Assembly (NCBI GenBank): GCA_052148295.1
Contig: JBKQIP010000063.1
Coordinates: 1-12,191, forward strand
Direction: 5' to 3'
Length of the DNA: 12,191 bases
From: Bog-473 sp052148295
Lineage (GTDB): Bacteria > Actinomycetota > Acidimicrobiia > Acidimicrobiales > RAAP-2
Under the pieces are notes generated by a model. The model was given only the letters and a program-made list of their open reading frames with translations. It did no database searches and was not told where the DNA came from. Below are positions 1 to 6,399 of the stretch, in pieces (position 1 is the first letter of the stretch; the number at the start of each line of letters is the position of its first letter). Made by a program: the position numbers and the translations under genes.

Positions 1-1
1 C

Positions 2-319
2 CTGACGGAGACGCTCGGACTGCCCGCCGCCACGCCGTTCGGGCCCTTCCTGGTGGCCGAGATCGACAATGGGGTCTCGCTCGACTTCCACGAGACCGAC
101 GAGACGATCGCCCCGCAGCACTACGCGTTCCTGATCGGCGAAGAGGATTTCGACCAGATCTTCGCTCGACTCAGCGCCCAGGGCGCGACCTACTGGGCCG
201 ATCCCGGCCGACGGGAGCCCGGCCGGATCAACCGGGCCGACGGCGGTCGCGGCATCTACTTCGACGACCCCGACGGGCACCTGCTCGAGATCATCACCCG
301 GCCCTATGGGAGCGGCTGA
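2..319 (+). CDS. VOC (glyoxalase/bleomycin-resistance fold) family protein, 5' partial
   Basis: The reading frame is open from base 2 to the TGA at 317-319, so the gene starts before the window and only about 105 C-terminal residues are seen. The visible part has the usual second half of a VOC module: a strand ending in ALDFHET-like sequence (VSLDFHE), an HYAFLIG strand, a helix (FDQIFARLSAQG), then the diagnostic FDDPDGHLLEIITRP ending. The Glu in LLEI is the usual metal ligand of this fold. VOC proteins cover glyoxalases, extradiol dioxygenases and drug-binding resistance proteins, and nothing here decides among them. The short GTG-started frame from base 53 is only part of this gene. No downstream partner on the same strand; the next gene is on the opposite strand. 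Confidence 0.85.
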   Translation: MTETLGLPAATPFGPFLVAEIDNGVSLDFHETDETIAPQHYAFLIGEEDFDQIFARLSAQGATYWADPGRREPGRINRADGGRGIYFDDPDGHLLEIITRPYGSG

Positions 320-364
320 GCCGCGCTGACGCCGGCAGACCGGAGTTGATGCGGGTGGACCGGA

Positions 365-450
365 GCTGACCGGGGGCCGACCGTGGCTAACCGGGGGACC
401 GACCGTGGCTGACCGGGGGCCGACCGTGGCTGACCGGGGGCCGGCCGGGG
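365..450. repeat. G-rich tandem repeat, about 21-bp period, four copies
   Basis: Copies begin at 365, 386, 408 and 429. The shared core is GCTGACCGGGGGCCGACC followed by GTG. Copies 1 and 3 are identical; copy 2 has one substitution and one extra base; copy 4 drifts into a GGCCGGGGCCGGCC run. It fills most of the gap between the VOC stop (319) and the trmO stop (479), that is, between two convergent genes. No U-tract follows it, so I do not call it a terminator. Confidence 0.8.
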
Positions 451-478
451 CCGGCCGGAGCTGAGGCGGTCGGTCGAT

Positions 479-937
479 TCAGTAATACCCCTGCATCAGC
501 TCGGAGGCCCACGCCGGTTGCCGCGTCGCCGCCGGCTCGAACTCCCGGATGAACGGCTTGACGTCGAGCACGGGTGACCCGTCGATGGCATCGAGGCCGC
601 GCACGCGCAGGTCGAGCCCATCGACGCCCAGGAGGGCGCAGGTGCTGACCCCGAGGCGGTTCGGACGCGTCCTGGCCCGCTGGGCGAACATGCCCACCCG
701 CGGCCAGGCCGGGTTGCCGCGTGGGTGGCGGGCGCCGGTCACCACGTCGGCATCGGCGACCAGATGGAACAGGAAGACCACGCACAGATGCGAGAAGGCA
801 TCCAAGCCGGTCACCACGTCGACATCGAAGCGATCGTCGAGGCGGATGATCGCCTCCACTCCACCCCAGTTGTCGTCGATCGGCTCGTTTCGGCCACCCA
901 CGACGACGCCGACGGGGTCGAGGGAGATCATCGGCAT
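479..937 (-). CDS. trmO: TrmO/TsaA-like SAM-dependent methyltransferase family protein
   Basis: The protein (152 aa) matches the TsaA/TrmO beta-barrel family, whose characterised members N6-methylate t6A37 in tRNA using S-adenosylmethionine. Visible family landmarks are DPVGVV near the N-terminus, GLDAFSHL at 44-51, the MFAQRARTRPNRLG block at about 83-96, and DGSPVLDVKPF at 119-129. It is a single-domain version, shorter than the E. coli protein of about 235 aa, so tRNA activity is inferred from family only. Two ATG codons compete: 937 and 931 (residue 3). I give the longer form. The second is attractive because TAACTT, a -10-like hexamer, lies 8 nt upstream of it and MISLDPVGVV fits the usual family start. 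It diverges from the ABC permease pair with a very short gap. Confidence 0.88.
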   Translation of the reverse strand: MPMISLDPVGVVVGGRNEPIDDNWGGVEAIIRLDDRFDVDVVTGLDAFSHLCVVFLFHLVADADVVTGARHPRGNPAWPRVGMFAQRARTRPNRLGVSTCALLGVDGLDLRVRGLDAIDGSPVLDVKPFIREFEPAATRQPAWASELMQGYY

Positions 938-939
938 TC

Positions 940-949
940 AAGTTAGTGT
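940..949. promoter_or_regulatory. Overlapping divergent -10-like hexamers
   Basis: On the minus strand TAACTT (complement of 940-945) sits 8 nt before the ATG at 931. On the plus strand TAGTGT (944-949) would place a transcript start near 956, ahead of the ribosome-binding site at 966-975. Both fit the actinobacterial TANNNT pattern, and they overlap by two bases. No convincing -35 is seen for either, so this is a weak prediction. Confidence 0.35.
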
Positions 950-2106
950 CCTTCCGGCCCGCACCAGGAAGGAGGCCGGGACTGATCCGGATCATCGCGG
1001 CCAACGAACTGAAACGGCGCCTGCGCGACCGCTCCATGGTGATCACCTGCCTGGTGGCCCCGCTGGCGTTGGCCGGCATCCTCGGCCTCGCCTTCGGCCA
1101 CAACGGCCCGGCCGGGCGGGTGATCCTCGGGGTCTCCGGCGCCTCGCCCCGGCTGGTGGCCTCCGCCGAGCACGCCACCCAGCTCCCTCCGAACGTCACG
1201 GTGCGGATCGTCCCCCGGGGCGCCCTCAAGAAGGACGTCTCCGACGGGGCGCTGGACGGCGGGGTGATCCTGAGCGGTCACCGGGCGCGCCTCTCGGACC
1301 TGCTCATCCCCATCGTGGACCCCGGGGCAACCGATTCGCCCGGCTTCGACGTGGTGAGCCCACCTGCCTCCCTGGTCGGCCAGCAGCAGGCCGAACTCCT
1401 GGCGGCGGGCCTGGCCAGCCGCCTCTACGCCGGGCGCCTCGAGCCGGGATCGGCCACCGACCGGGCGCCCATCGTCATCGGCTCCGACAGCCTGGGCAAC
1501 GCCAGCCACGGCGTCCTCGACTACTTCGCCCACTCCATCGCCGTGATCTTCCTGTTCATCGGCAGCGGTCTCGGCATGCGCTCCCTGCTGTTGGAGCGCT
1601 CGGGCGGGACCCTGGTGCGCATGGCCGCGGCGCCGGTGCCGCCGGATCGGATCGTGCTGGGGAAGATGGCGGCCATCCTGATCACGGGCCTGGTCAGCAT
1701 CTTCGTGGTGTGGGGGGTGACCACCCTGGTCTTCGGGGCCGATTGGGGCGATCCCCTGGGCGTCCTGATCATGTGCGTCGGGTCGGCGCTCGCCATGTGC
1801 GGGCTCGGGGTGTTCCTCACCTCGCTGGCCCGCGACGAGCAGGGGGCGTTCGGCATCTCGCTGCTGGTGGGGCTGGTGCTGGCGCTGCTGGGCGGTAACC
1901 TGCTGCCCCCGGGCGCCCTCCCCCGCTTCTTCCAGATCCTCAGCCTGGGCACCCCGAACGGCTGGGCCCTGGTCGGCTTCGGGCGACTCTCCCTCCTGGG
2001 GGAGCCCGCCTCGGGCGTGATCGGTCCCTTCCTGGTACTGCTGCTCATCGCCGCCGTCACCGGGGGGCTGGCCATGACCCGGGTGCGTCGGATGGTGCAG
2101 CCGTGA
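946..2106 (+). CDS. ABC-2 type transporter permease (first of a pair)
   Basis: The product is a membrane subunit of an ABC exporter of the ABC-2 type with a large extracytoplasmic domain. Numbering from GTG 946: one membrane helix at about 32-51, a soluble domain at about 52-188, then five helices near 190-211, 239-264, 270-294, 301-322 and 356-377. The segment LLERSGGTLVRMAAAPV (215-231) resembles the cytoplasmic coupling region of such permeases. The coordinates use the first conventional start so that no sequence is lost. The better start is probably CTG at 982: AGGAAGGAGG lies 6 nt before it, and the protein would then begin LIRIIAANELKRRLRDRS, like relatives. The next gene overlaps by 4 bp (GTGA), so the two are probably co-translated. 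Substrate cannot be read; no ATPase gene is adjacent. Confidence 0.85.
   Translation: MSFRPAPGRRPGLIRIIAANELKRRLRDRSMVITCLVAPLALAGILGLAFGHNGPAGRVILGVSGASPRLVASAEHATQLPPNVTVRIVPRGALKKDVSDGALDGGVILSGHRARLSDLLIPIVDPGATDSPGFDVVSPPASLVGQQQAELLAAGLASRLYAGRLEPGSATDRAPIVIGSDSLGNASHGVLDYFAHSIAVIFLFIGSGLGMRSLLLERSGGTLVRMAAAPVPPDRIVLGKMAAILITGLVSIFVVWGVTTLVFGADWGDPLGVLIMCVGSALAMCGLGVFLTSLARDEQGAFGISLLVGLVLALLGGNLLPPGALPRFFQILSLGTPNGWALVGFGRLSLLGEPASGVIGPFLVLLLIAAVTGGLAMTRVRRMVQP
966..975 (+). promoter_or_regulatory. Strong Shine-Dalgarno that argues for a CTG start at 982
   Basis: AGGAAGGAGG ends 6 nt before CTG 982, which is in frame with the permease. No ATG, GTG or TTG sits at a suitable distance downstream. 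The upstream GTG (946) has no such site and lies inside the predicted -10 element. Confidence 0.6.
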
Positions 2107-3146
2107 TCCCCATCGTGACGGTCAACGCCCGGCGCGCCATCGGCGACACCCGCCTGCTGGTCGTGGCCACCGTGTTCCCCGTCATCCTGATCCTGGTCAC
2201 CGGGCTCCTGGCCGGGAGCCCCAAGGAACCCATCGGCCTGGTCCACCCCCCGGCCCGCCTGGTGGCGCTGGCGACGCGCGCCGGCGATCTCTCGGTGAAG
2301 ATCGAGGCCGACCGGGACTCCCTGAGCGACGACATCCTGCGCGGTCGCGTGGTGGCCGGCGTGGTCGGCCTGCCGGCGCCCCGAGGCGCCGTCCGGGTGG
2401 ACTTCGTCAGCGAGTCGGCGCAGTCGGACGCCCTGCAGGCCCGGACCGACGTGGTGGCCCTGCTCGACCTGATGGCCGCCGAGGGGCCACACACGACGAT
2501 CACCGACGTCACGCTGAACCACACGCACCTCGAGGCCCCGCTGAGCCCGTTCGCCTACGTGGCGCCGGCCGATCTGGTGCTCTTCATGGGCATCACCGTG
2601 CTGGTGCTCTCCTCGGGGTTGGCGGAGACGCGGCGGCTGGGCATCCTGCGACGGCGGGCGGCCGCTCCGGTGCGACGGAGCGCCATCGTCGCCGCGGAGG
2701 TCGCCAGCCGCCTACTGGTGGCCGCCGGCCAGGCGGCGGGCCTCCTGCTGGTGGGCCGGGTCCTCTTCGGCGTGCACTGGGGCGACCCGCTCGCCGTGGG
2801 CCTGGTCATCGCCCTGCTGGCGCTGAGCTTCTCGGGGGCCTCGGTGCTCATCGGGGTGGGGTCGCGCACCCAGGAGCAGGCGATCGCCCTGGGCGTGACC
2901 ATCGGCATCGCCGGCGGCATGCTGGGCGGCTGCATGTACCCGCTCGACGTGGTGGGCACCACCGTGCGCGCCATCGGCCACCTGGTGCCCCAGGCCTGGG
3001 CCATGGACGCCTTCGTCAAGCTGATCTTCCACGGAGCCGGTCTCCGGGCCGTCCTCCCCGACATCGCCGCGCTGGCCGTCTTCGCCGCGGTGCTGACCGG
3101 GCTGGCCGTCCGCTCCTACGCGCGCACGGCGTACTCGGCCGGGTGA
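2103..3146 (+). CDS. ABC-2 type transporter permease (second of a pair)
   Basis: The product (347 aa) has the same plan as its upstream neighbour: a first membrane helix at about 17-37 (LLVVATVFPVILILVTGLLAG), a soluble extracytoplasmic domain at about 40-152, then helices near 154-174, 198-223, 228-252, 258-280 and 317-336. The motif TRRLGILRRRAAAPV (176-190) corresponds to the coupling segment in the first permease. The GTG start overlaps the previous stop in GTGA, with a GGATGG site 7 nt upstream. The two proteins probably form a heterodimeric membrane domain. The 3' end overlaps the convergent monooxygenase gene tail to tail by 31 bp. The cognate ATP-binding subunit must lie elsewhere if the transporter works; substrate unknown. 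Confidence 0.86.
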   Translation: MIPIVTVNARRAIGDTRLLVVATVFPVILILVTGLLAGSPKEPIGLVHPPARLVALATRAGDLSVKIEADRDSLSDDILRGRVVAGVVGLPAPRGAVRVDFVSESAQSDALQARTDVVALLDLMAAEGPHTTITDVTLNHTHLEAPLSPFAYVAPADLVLFMGITVLVLSSGLAETRRLGILRRRAAAPVRRSAIVAAEVASRLLVAAGQAAGLLLVGRVLFGVHWGDPLAVGLVIALLALSFSGASVLIGVGSRTQEQAIALGVTIGIAGGMLGGCMYPLDVVGTTVRAIGHLVPQAWAMDAFVKLIFHGAGLRAVLPDIAALAVFAAVLTGLAVRSYARTAYSAG

Positions 3147-4612
3147 AAGCGCCGGGTGACCCGGCGGAACTTCCAGGTGTGGTCGGGCCACAGGGTCGTG
3201 TTGCGGCCGCGGTCGTCCAGGTACCAGCTGTGGCACCCGCCGGTCACCCAGACCGACTGCTCCATCCGGTGCTGCAGCCGCTCGTTGTAGCGCCGCTGCA
3301 CCGCCGGCTTCACCTCCACCACCCCCACCCCGGGCCGGGCCAGGAACCGCAGCGCGCTGGCGATGTAGTTGATGTGCGACTCGATCATGTAGATCATGGA
3401 GTTGTGGGCCAGCGTGGCGTTGGGCCCGATCATGAGGAACAGGTTCGGGAACCCGTGCACGGTCGATCCGACGTAGGCCTCGACGCCGTGCTCGTCCCAC
3501 ACCTCGGAGAGCCGCCGGCCCGCCCGCCCCACGATGTGCCGGGCGTACGGCGGCACGGCCGCCGCGAAGCCGGTGCCCATGATCACCACGTCGGCCGCAC
3601 GGGCCACGCCGTCCTCGCCGACCACGTGATGGGCCGTGAACGACGCCACCGGCACGTCGACCACCTCGACGTTGGGCTGGGTGAGGGAGGGGTAGAAGTC
3701 GTCGGAGAGCAGGACCCGCTTGCAACCGATCTCGTAGTCGGGGGTGAGCGTGGCGCGCAGTGACTCGTCGGCGACCTGGCGGGCCAGGTGCCCCCCCGCC
3801 CGCTGGCGCACGGTCCGCTGGCGCACGGTCCGCTGGCGCCCGGTCCGCTGGCGCCCCCCGGCCGGGCCCACGAACACGGCCAGCAGGGACTCGAAGGTCA
3901 GGTAGATGCGCAGCCGGGAGAGGCGCTGGAGGGCCGGGAAGGTGCGGTAGGCGATCTTGCGGCGCGCCGCCACGGGCCGGTCGTGGCGCGGGAAGACGAA
4001 GGGCGGCGTCCGCTGGTGCACGGTCAGGTGCCGGACCACCGGTTGGATCCGGGGCACGAACTGGACGGCGGACGCTCCGGTCCCCACCACACAGACGCGC
4101 TTACCCCTCAGGTCGTACCCGTGCTCCCACCGGGCCGAGTGGAACACCTTGCCCCGGAAGTCGCCGAGGCCCGGGAACGTGGGGATGGACGGCTCGCTCA
4201 ACGAGCCGGTGGCCCAGATCAGAACCGGGGCCGTGTACGCCTGGCCGCTCCGGGTCCGCACGGTCCACCGGTGGGCCGCCTCGTCCCAGCGGGCCTCGTC
4301 CACGTCATGGCCGAAGCGGAGGTGCCCCGCCACGTCGTGATGGTCGGCGCAGCGGCGCAGGTAGTCCCAGATCTCCCCCTGGGGGGGAAAGGACCGCGAC
4401 CAGTCCGGATTGAGCTCGAACGAGTACGAGTAGAGGTTGGACGGGACGTCGCACGCGGCTCCGGGGTACGCGTTGTCGCGCCAGGTGCCGCCGAGGTCGT
4501 TGCCCCGGTCCAGCACCACGAAGTCGTCGATCCCCATCTGGCGCATCCGGATCGCCATGCCGATGCCGGAGAAACCGGCTCCCACCACGATGACCGCATG
4601 CGGCTGGGTCAC
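3116..4612 (-). CDS. Flavin-containing monooxygenase, type I Baeyer-Villiger type
   Basis: The 498-aa protein is an FAD- and NADPH-dependent monooxygenase. The FAD site is GAGFSG (11-16). The motif GGTWRDNAYPGAACD (41-55) matches the Baeyer-Villiger pattern GxWxxxx(F/Y)P(G/M)xxxD. The fingerprint FRGKVFHSARW (152-162) matches FxGxxxHxxxW, with Glu rather than Pro/Asp as the next residue. The NADPH site is GTGASA (177-182). Such enzymes insert oxygen beside a ketone to give an ester or lactone. Residues 253-272 are a low-complexity (V/G)RQRT repeat inserted after the FVGPAG segment; see the repeat entry. The GTG start overlaps the dehalogenase stop by 4 bp (GTGA), so translation is probably coupled. 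Ketone substrate unknown; plain FMO activity is the alternative, less likely given both BVMO motifs. Confidence 0.9.
   Translation of the reverse strand: MTQPHAVIVVGAGFSGIGMAIRMRQMGIDDFVVLDRGNDLGGTWRDNAYPGAACDVPSNLYSYSFELNPDWSRSFPPQGEIWDYLRRCADHHDVAGHLRFGHDVDEARWDEAAHRWTVRTRSGQAYTAPVLIWATGSLSEPSIPTFPGLGDFRGKVFHSARWEHGYDLRGKRVCVVGTGASAVQFVPRIQPVVRHLTVHQRTPPFVFPRHDRPVAARRKIAYRTFPALQRLSRLRIYLTFESLLAVFVGPAGGRQRTGRQRTVRQRTVRQRAGGHLARQVADESLRATLTPDYEIGCKRVLLSDDFYPSLTQPNVEVVDVPVASFTAHHVVGEDGVARAADVVIMGTGFAAAVPPYARHIVGRAGRRLSEVWDEHGVEAYVGSTVHGFPNLFLMIGPNATLAHNSMIYMIESHINYIASALRFLARPGVGVVEVKPAVQRRYNERLQHRMEQSVWVTGGCHSWYLDDRGRNTTLWPDHTWKFRRVTRRFHPAEYAVRA
3801..3856. repeat. In-frame 15-bp tandem repeat inside the monooxygenase gene
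   Basis: The unit CGCTGGCGCACGGTC occurs at 3801-3815 and 3816-3830, with one change (A to C) at 3831-3845 and a partial copy from 3846. On the coding strand it gives repeated five-residue blocks (V/G)RQRT/A. Because 15 is a multiple of three, gain or loss of units keeps the frame. Confidence 0.9.
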
Positions 4613-5514
4613 GAAGCGACGAACCCGGCCACCACCCGCGCCAGCTCCTCCCCCCGGTCCTCCTGCAGGAAGTGCCCGGCACCGGCGATGGTGGTGTGGG
4701 GCTGACCCCGGGCCCCGGCCACCCGCTCCTGCAACACCCGGTCCGAGCCCGCGGTGATGGGGTCGCCGTCACCGAAGGCAGTGAGGAAGGGGCGGGGGAA
4801 GGCGGCCAGGCCGGCCCAGGCGGCCACGTTGTCGTCGTGGGCCGGGTCGTCGGGACTCGAGGGCACCAGCAGGGGGAAGGAGCGGGCCCCCGCCTTGTAG
4901 GACTCCTCGGGAAAGGGAGCGTCGTAGGCGGCACGGACCGCTTCGGGCAGGTCGGTCACGCAGCCGGAATTGACGATGAAGCCGGTGGGGAACACCTCGA
5001 CCTCCTGGGAGAAGCGCTGCCAGTTGAAGAAGGCCTCGCCCGGTGAGGTGTCACCGGTGGGGAGGAAGGTGTTGGCCGCCACCACCCGGGCGAAGCGGTC
5101 GGGGTGCTCGCCCACCAGGCGCAGGCCGATCAGCCCACCCCAGTCCTGCCCCACCAAGGTGACGTCATGCAAGTCCAACCGGTCGAACAGCAGCTGGCGC
5201 ATCCACTCCACGTGACGGGCGTAGGTGTAGTCGCCCCGCGCGCTCGGCTTGTCCGACCGGCCGAAGCCGACCAGGTCCGGGGCCACGATCTGCAGGCCCG
5301 CCCCGGTCAGGACGGGGATCATGGTGCGGTAGAGGTACGACCACGAGGGCTCCCCGTGCAAGAGCAGGACGACCGACGCGCCCGGATCACCCTCGCGCAG
5401 GTAATGGACCCGCAAGCTGCCTCCCTCACCGTCCGCCACGTCGGCGTAGTGGGGTTCGAAGTCGTAGCCGGGGAGTCCCTCGAAACAGGTGTCGGGCGTG
5501 CGCAGTGTCTTCAT
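4609..5514 (-). CDS. dhmA: Haloalkane dehalogenase, HLD-I subfamily (DhlA/DmbB-like)
   Basis: The 301-aa alpha/beta hydrolase hydrolyses carbon-halogen bonds of haloalkanes to alcohol, halide and a proton (EC 3.8.1.5 by family). The sequence HGEPSWSYLYR (53-63) gives the oxyanion Glu55. QDWGG (123-127) holds the nucleophile Asp124 and halide-binding Trp125, the same numbers as I recall for Xanthobacter DhlA. Asp251 in GDPI and His281 in AGHFLQED complete the triad; Trp165 (FFNWQRF) aligns with the second halide-binding Trp. Overall it resembles mycobacterial DmbB (Rv2296). Start: ATG 5514; AGGA lies 10 nt upstream, which is marginal, while TAGGAT lies 9 nt upstream. It lies between an upstream hydrolase and the overlapping monooxygenase. 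The real substrate is not necessarily halogenated, since natural roles of many HLDs are unknown. Confidence 0.92.
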   Translation of the reverse strand: MKTLRTPDTCFEGLPGYDFEPHYADVADGEGGSLRVHYLREGDPGASVVLLLHGEPSWSYLYRTMIPVLTGAGLQIVAPDLVGFGRSDKPSARGDYTYARHVEWMRQLLFDRLDLHDVTLVGQDWGGLIGLRLVGEHPDRFARVVAANTFLPTGDTSPGEAFFNWQRFSQEVEVFPTGFIVNSGCVTDLPEAVRAAYDAPFPEESYKAGARSFPLLVPSSPDDPAHDDNVAAWAGLAAFPRPFLTAFGDGDPITAGSDRVLQERVAGARGQPHTTIAGAGHFLQEDRGEELARVVAGFVAS

Positions 5515-5523
5515 CGGTGCGGG

Positions 5524-5529
5524 ATCCTA
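5524..5529 (-). promoter_or_regulatory. Possible -10 hexamer before the dehalogenase gene
   Basis: TAGGAT on the minus strand lies 9 nt before ATG 5514 and fits TANNNT. It would allow the dehalogenase-monooxygenase pair to be transcribed separately from the upstream hydrolase with an almost absent 5' leader. No clear -35. Confidence 0.3.
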
Positions 5530-5533
5530 TGCC

Positions 5534-5576
5534 GTGACGGCGCGCCCGTCCCGCGACGGCGCGCCGGTCCCGTCAC
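5534..5576. repeat. Duplicated GACGGCGCGCC element with hairpin potential
   Basis: Two 18-bp direct copies, 5536-5553 and 5555-5572, differ at one base. Each contains the palindrome GGCGCGCC, so the copies can also pair with each other. Outer arms GTGACGG (5534-5540) and CCGTCAC (5570-5576) are complementary. It lies between the hydrolase stop (5573) and the dehalogenase start, overlapping the stop codon. It could stall or punctuate the operon message; no U-tract follows. Confidence 0.55.
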
Positions 5577-6349
5577 AGGTGGCCCAGGAAGTCCCTGATG
5601 GCCCGGTTGACCTCGGCCGGGTGGCTCATGTTCGATGCGTGCCCGGCGCCCTCGACCACCACCAGGCCACTGGTGCACGGTATGCCGTCGCGCAGCTGCT
5701 CGGCGCGCCACATGGGGATGGCCGCGTCGGCGGCGCCGTGAACGATCAGGGTCGGCGGGATGATGTCAGCCAGGCGGTCCGTCAGGTCGTCGCGGTCGAC
5801 CAGGGTGCGGAACGGGACGGTGAGCGTGTCTCGCTCCCGCGCGCCCCACTTGGCGTACCACGGAGCCGGGTCGATCCCACCGCCGAAGATGAGGGCCGCC
5901 ACCGCCTCCTGCACCGCTCCCGGGCCGTGGGCCACCCACTCGTCGAGCATGGCGGTGTAGAGCGGGACCGCCTCGGGGTCTTCGAGTCCCGCCTGGGAGT
6001 CGATGAGGACGAGCCCGCGCACCCGCAGGGGCGCCCGCAACGCGGCCCGCAGGGACAGGAAGCCGCCCTGGGACATGCCCACGAAGACGGCCGCGGTGAT
6101 GCCCAGGGAGTCGAGCAGGGCGAGGGCGTCGTCCGCCGAGTCCCAGTAGCTGAACGGCCCCGGTGCCGGCGTGCCCCCGTGCCCCCGCTGATCCCAGGTG
6201 ACGCAGCGGAACTCCCCCTTCAGGTCCTCCACCTGGGCCTCGAACATGGAGCCGTCCATCAGGAAACCGTGGCTGAAGATGACGGCCGGTCCCGCACCAC
6301 CGCTGTCGTCGTACGAGATGCGCTGGCCGTTCACCTCTGCGACACTCAT
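5573..6349 (-). CDS. Alpha/beta hydrolase (esterase/lactonase-like)
   Basis: The 258-aa protein is a soluble alpha/beta hydrolase. The oxyanion region is FSHGFLMDGSMF (25-36); the nucleophile elbow GMSQGG gives Ser93; HGAAD gives the acid Asp208; GAGHASN gives His237. No signal peptide is visible. I chose ATG 6349. The frame stays open to 6409, but those 20 extra residues are Arg/Gly/Pro-rich, unlike the family start, and would overlap the divergent P450 start codon at 6400. TAGAGT, a -10-like hexamer, lies 7 nt before this ATG, which suits a leaderless transcript. The gene heads the run leading to dehalogenase and monooxygenase. Hydrolysis of a Baeyer-Villiger ester or lactone is an appealing role but is inferred from context; haloperoxidase-like or epoxide hydrolase-like members look similar. 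Confidence 0.87.
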   Translation of the reverse strand: MSVAEVNGQRISYDDSGGAGPAVIFSHGFLMDGSMFEAQVEDLKGEFRCVTWDQRGHGGTPAPGPFSYWDSADDALALLDSLGITAAVFVGMSQGGFLSLRAALRAPLRVRGLVLIDSQAGLEDPEAVPLYTAMLDEWVAHGPGAVQEAVAALIFGGGIDPAPWYAKWGARERDTLTVPFRTLVDRDDLTDRLADIIPPTLIVHGAADAAIPMWRAEQLRDGIPCTSGLVVVEGAGHASNMSHPAEVNRAIRDFLGHL

Positions 6350-6356
6350 AGCCTGG

Positions 6357-6362
6357 ACTCTA
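6357..6362 (-). promoter_or_regulatory. Candidate -10 hexamer for the hydrolase operon
   Basis: TAGAGT on the minus strand lies 7 nt upstream of ATG 6349, predicting transcription to start at or next to the start codon. No Shine-Dalgarno is present between them beyond a weak AGG. Confidence 0.4.
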
Positions 6363-6363
6363 G

Positions 6364-6379
6364 GGCCGCCCTGGCGGCC
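6364..6379. promoter_or_regulatory. Inverted repeat in the divergent hydrolase/P450 control region
   Basis: GGCCGCC (6364-6370) and GGCGGCC (6373-6379) form perfect 7-bp arms around the two bases CT. The dyad sits directly upstream of the predicted -10 of the minus-strand operon and 20 bp before the P450 start, a typical place for a repressor or activator that controls both directions. No regulator gene is in the window. The GC content makes chance dyads more likely, so this is tentative. Confidence 0.45.
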
Positions 6380-6386
6380 ACCGCTC

Positions 6387-6394
6387 GGGAGGGA
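6387..6394 (+). promoter_or_regulatory. Shine-Dalgarno of the P450 gene
   Basis: GGGAGGGA ends 5 nt before GTG 6400 and supports that start. Confidence 0.7.
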
Positions 6395-6399
6395 CCGTC

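Noticed and set aside
549..1898. Long plus-strand open frame of 449 aa across trmO and the first permease
   Set aside because: It is antisense to trmO and out of frame with the permease; the translation is Arg/Pro/Gly-rich low-complexity sequence typical of GC-rich shadow frames.
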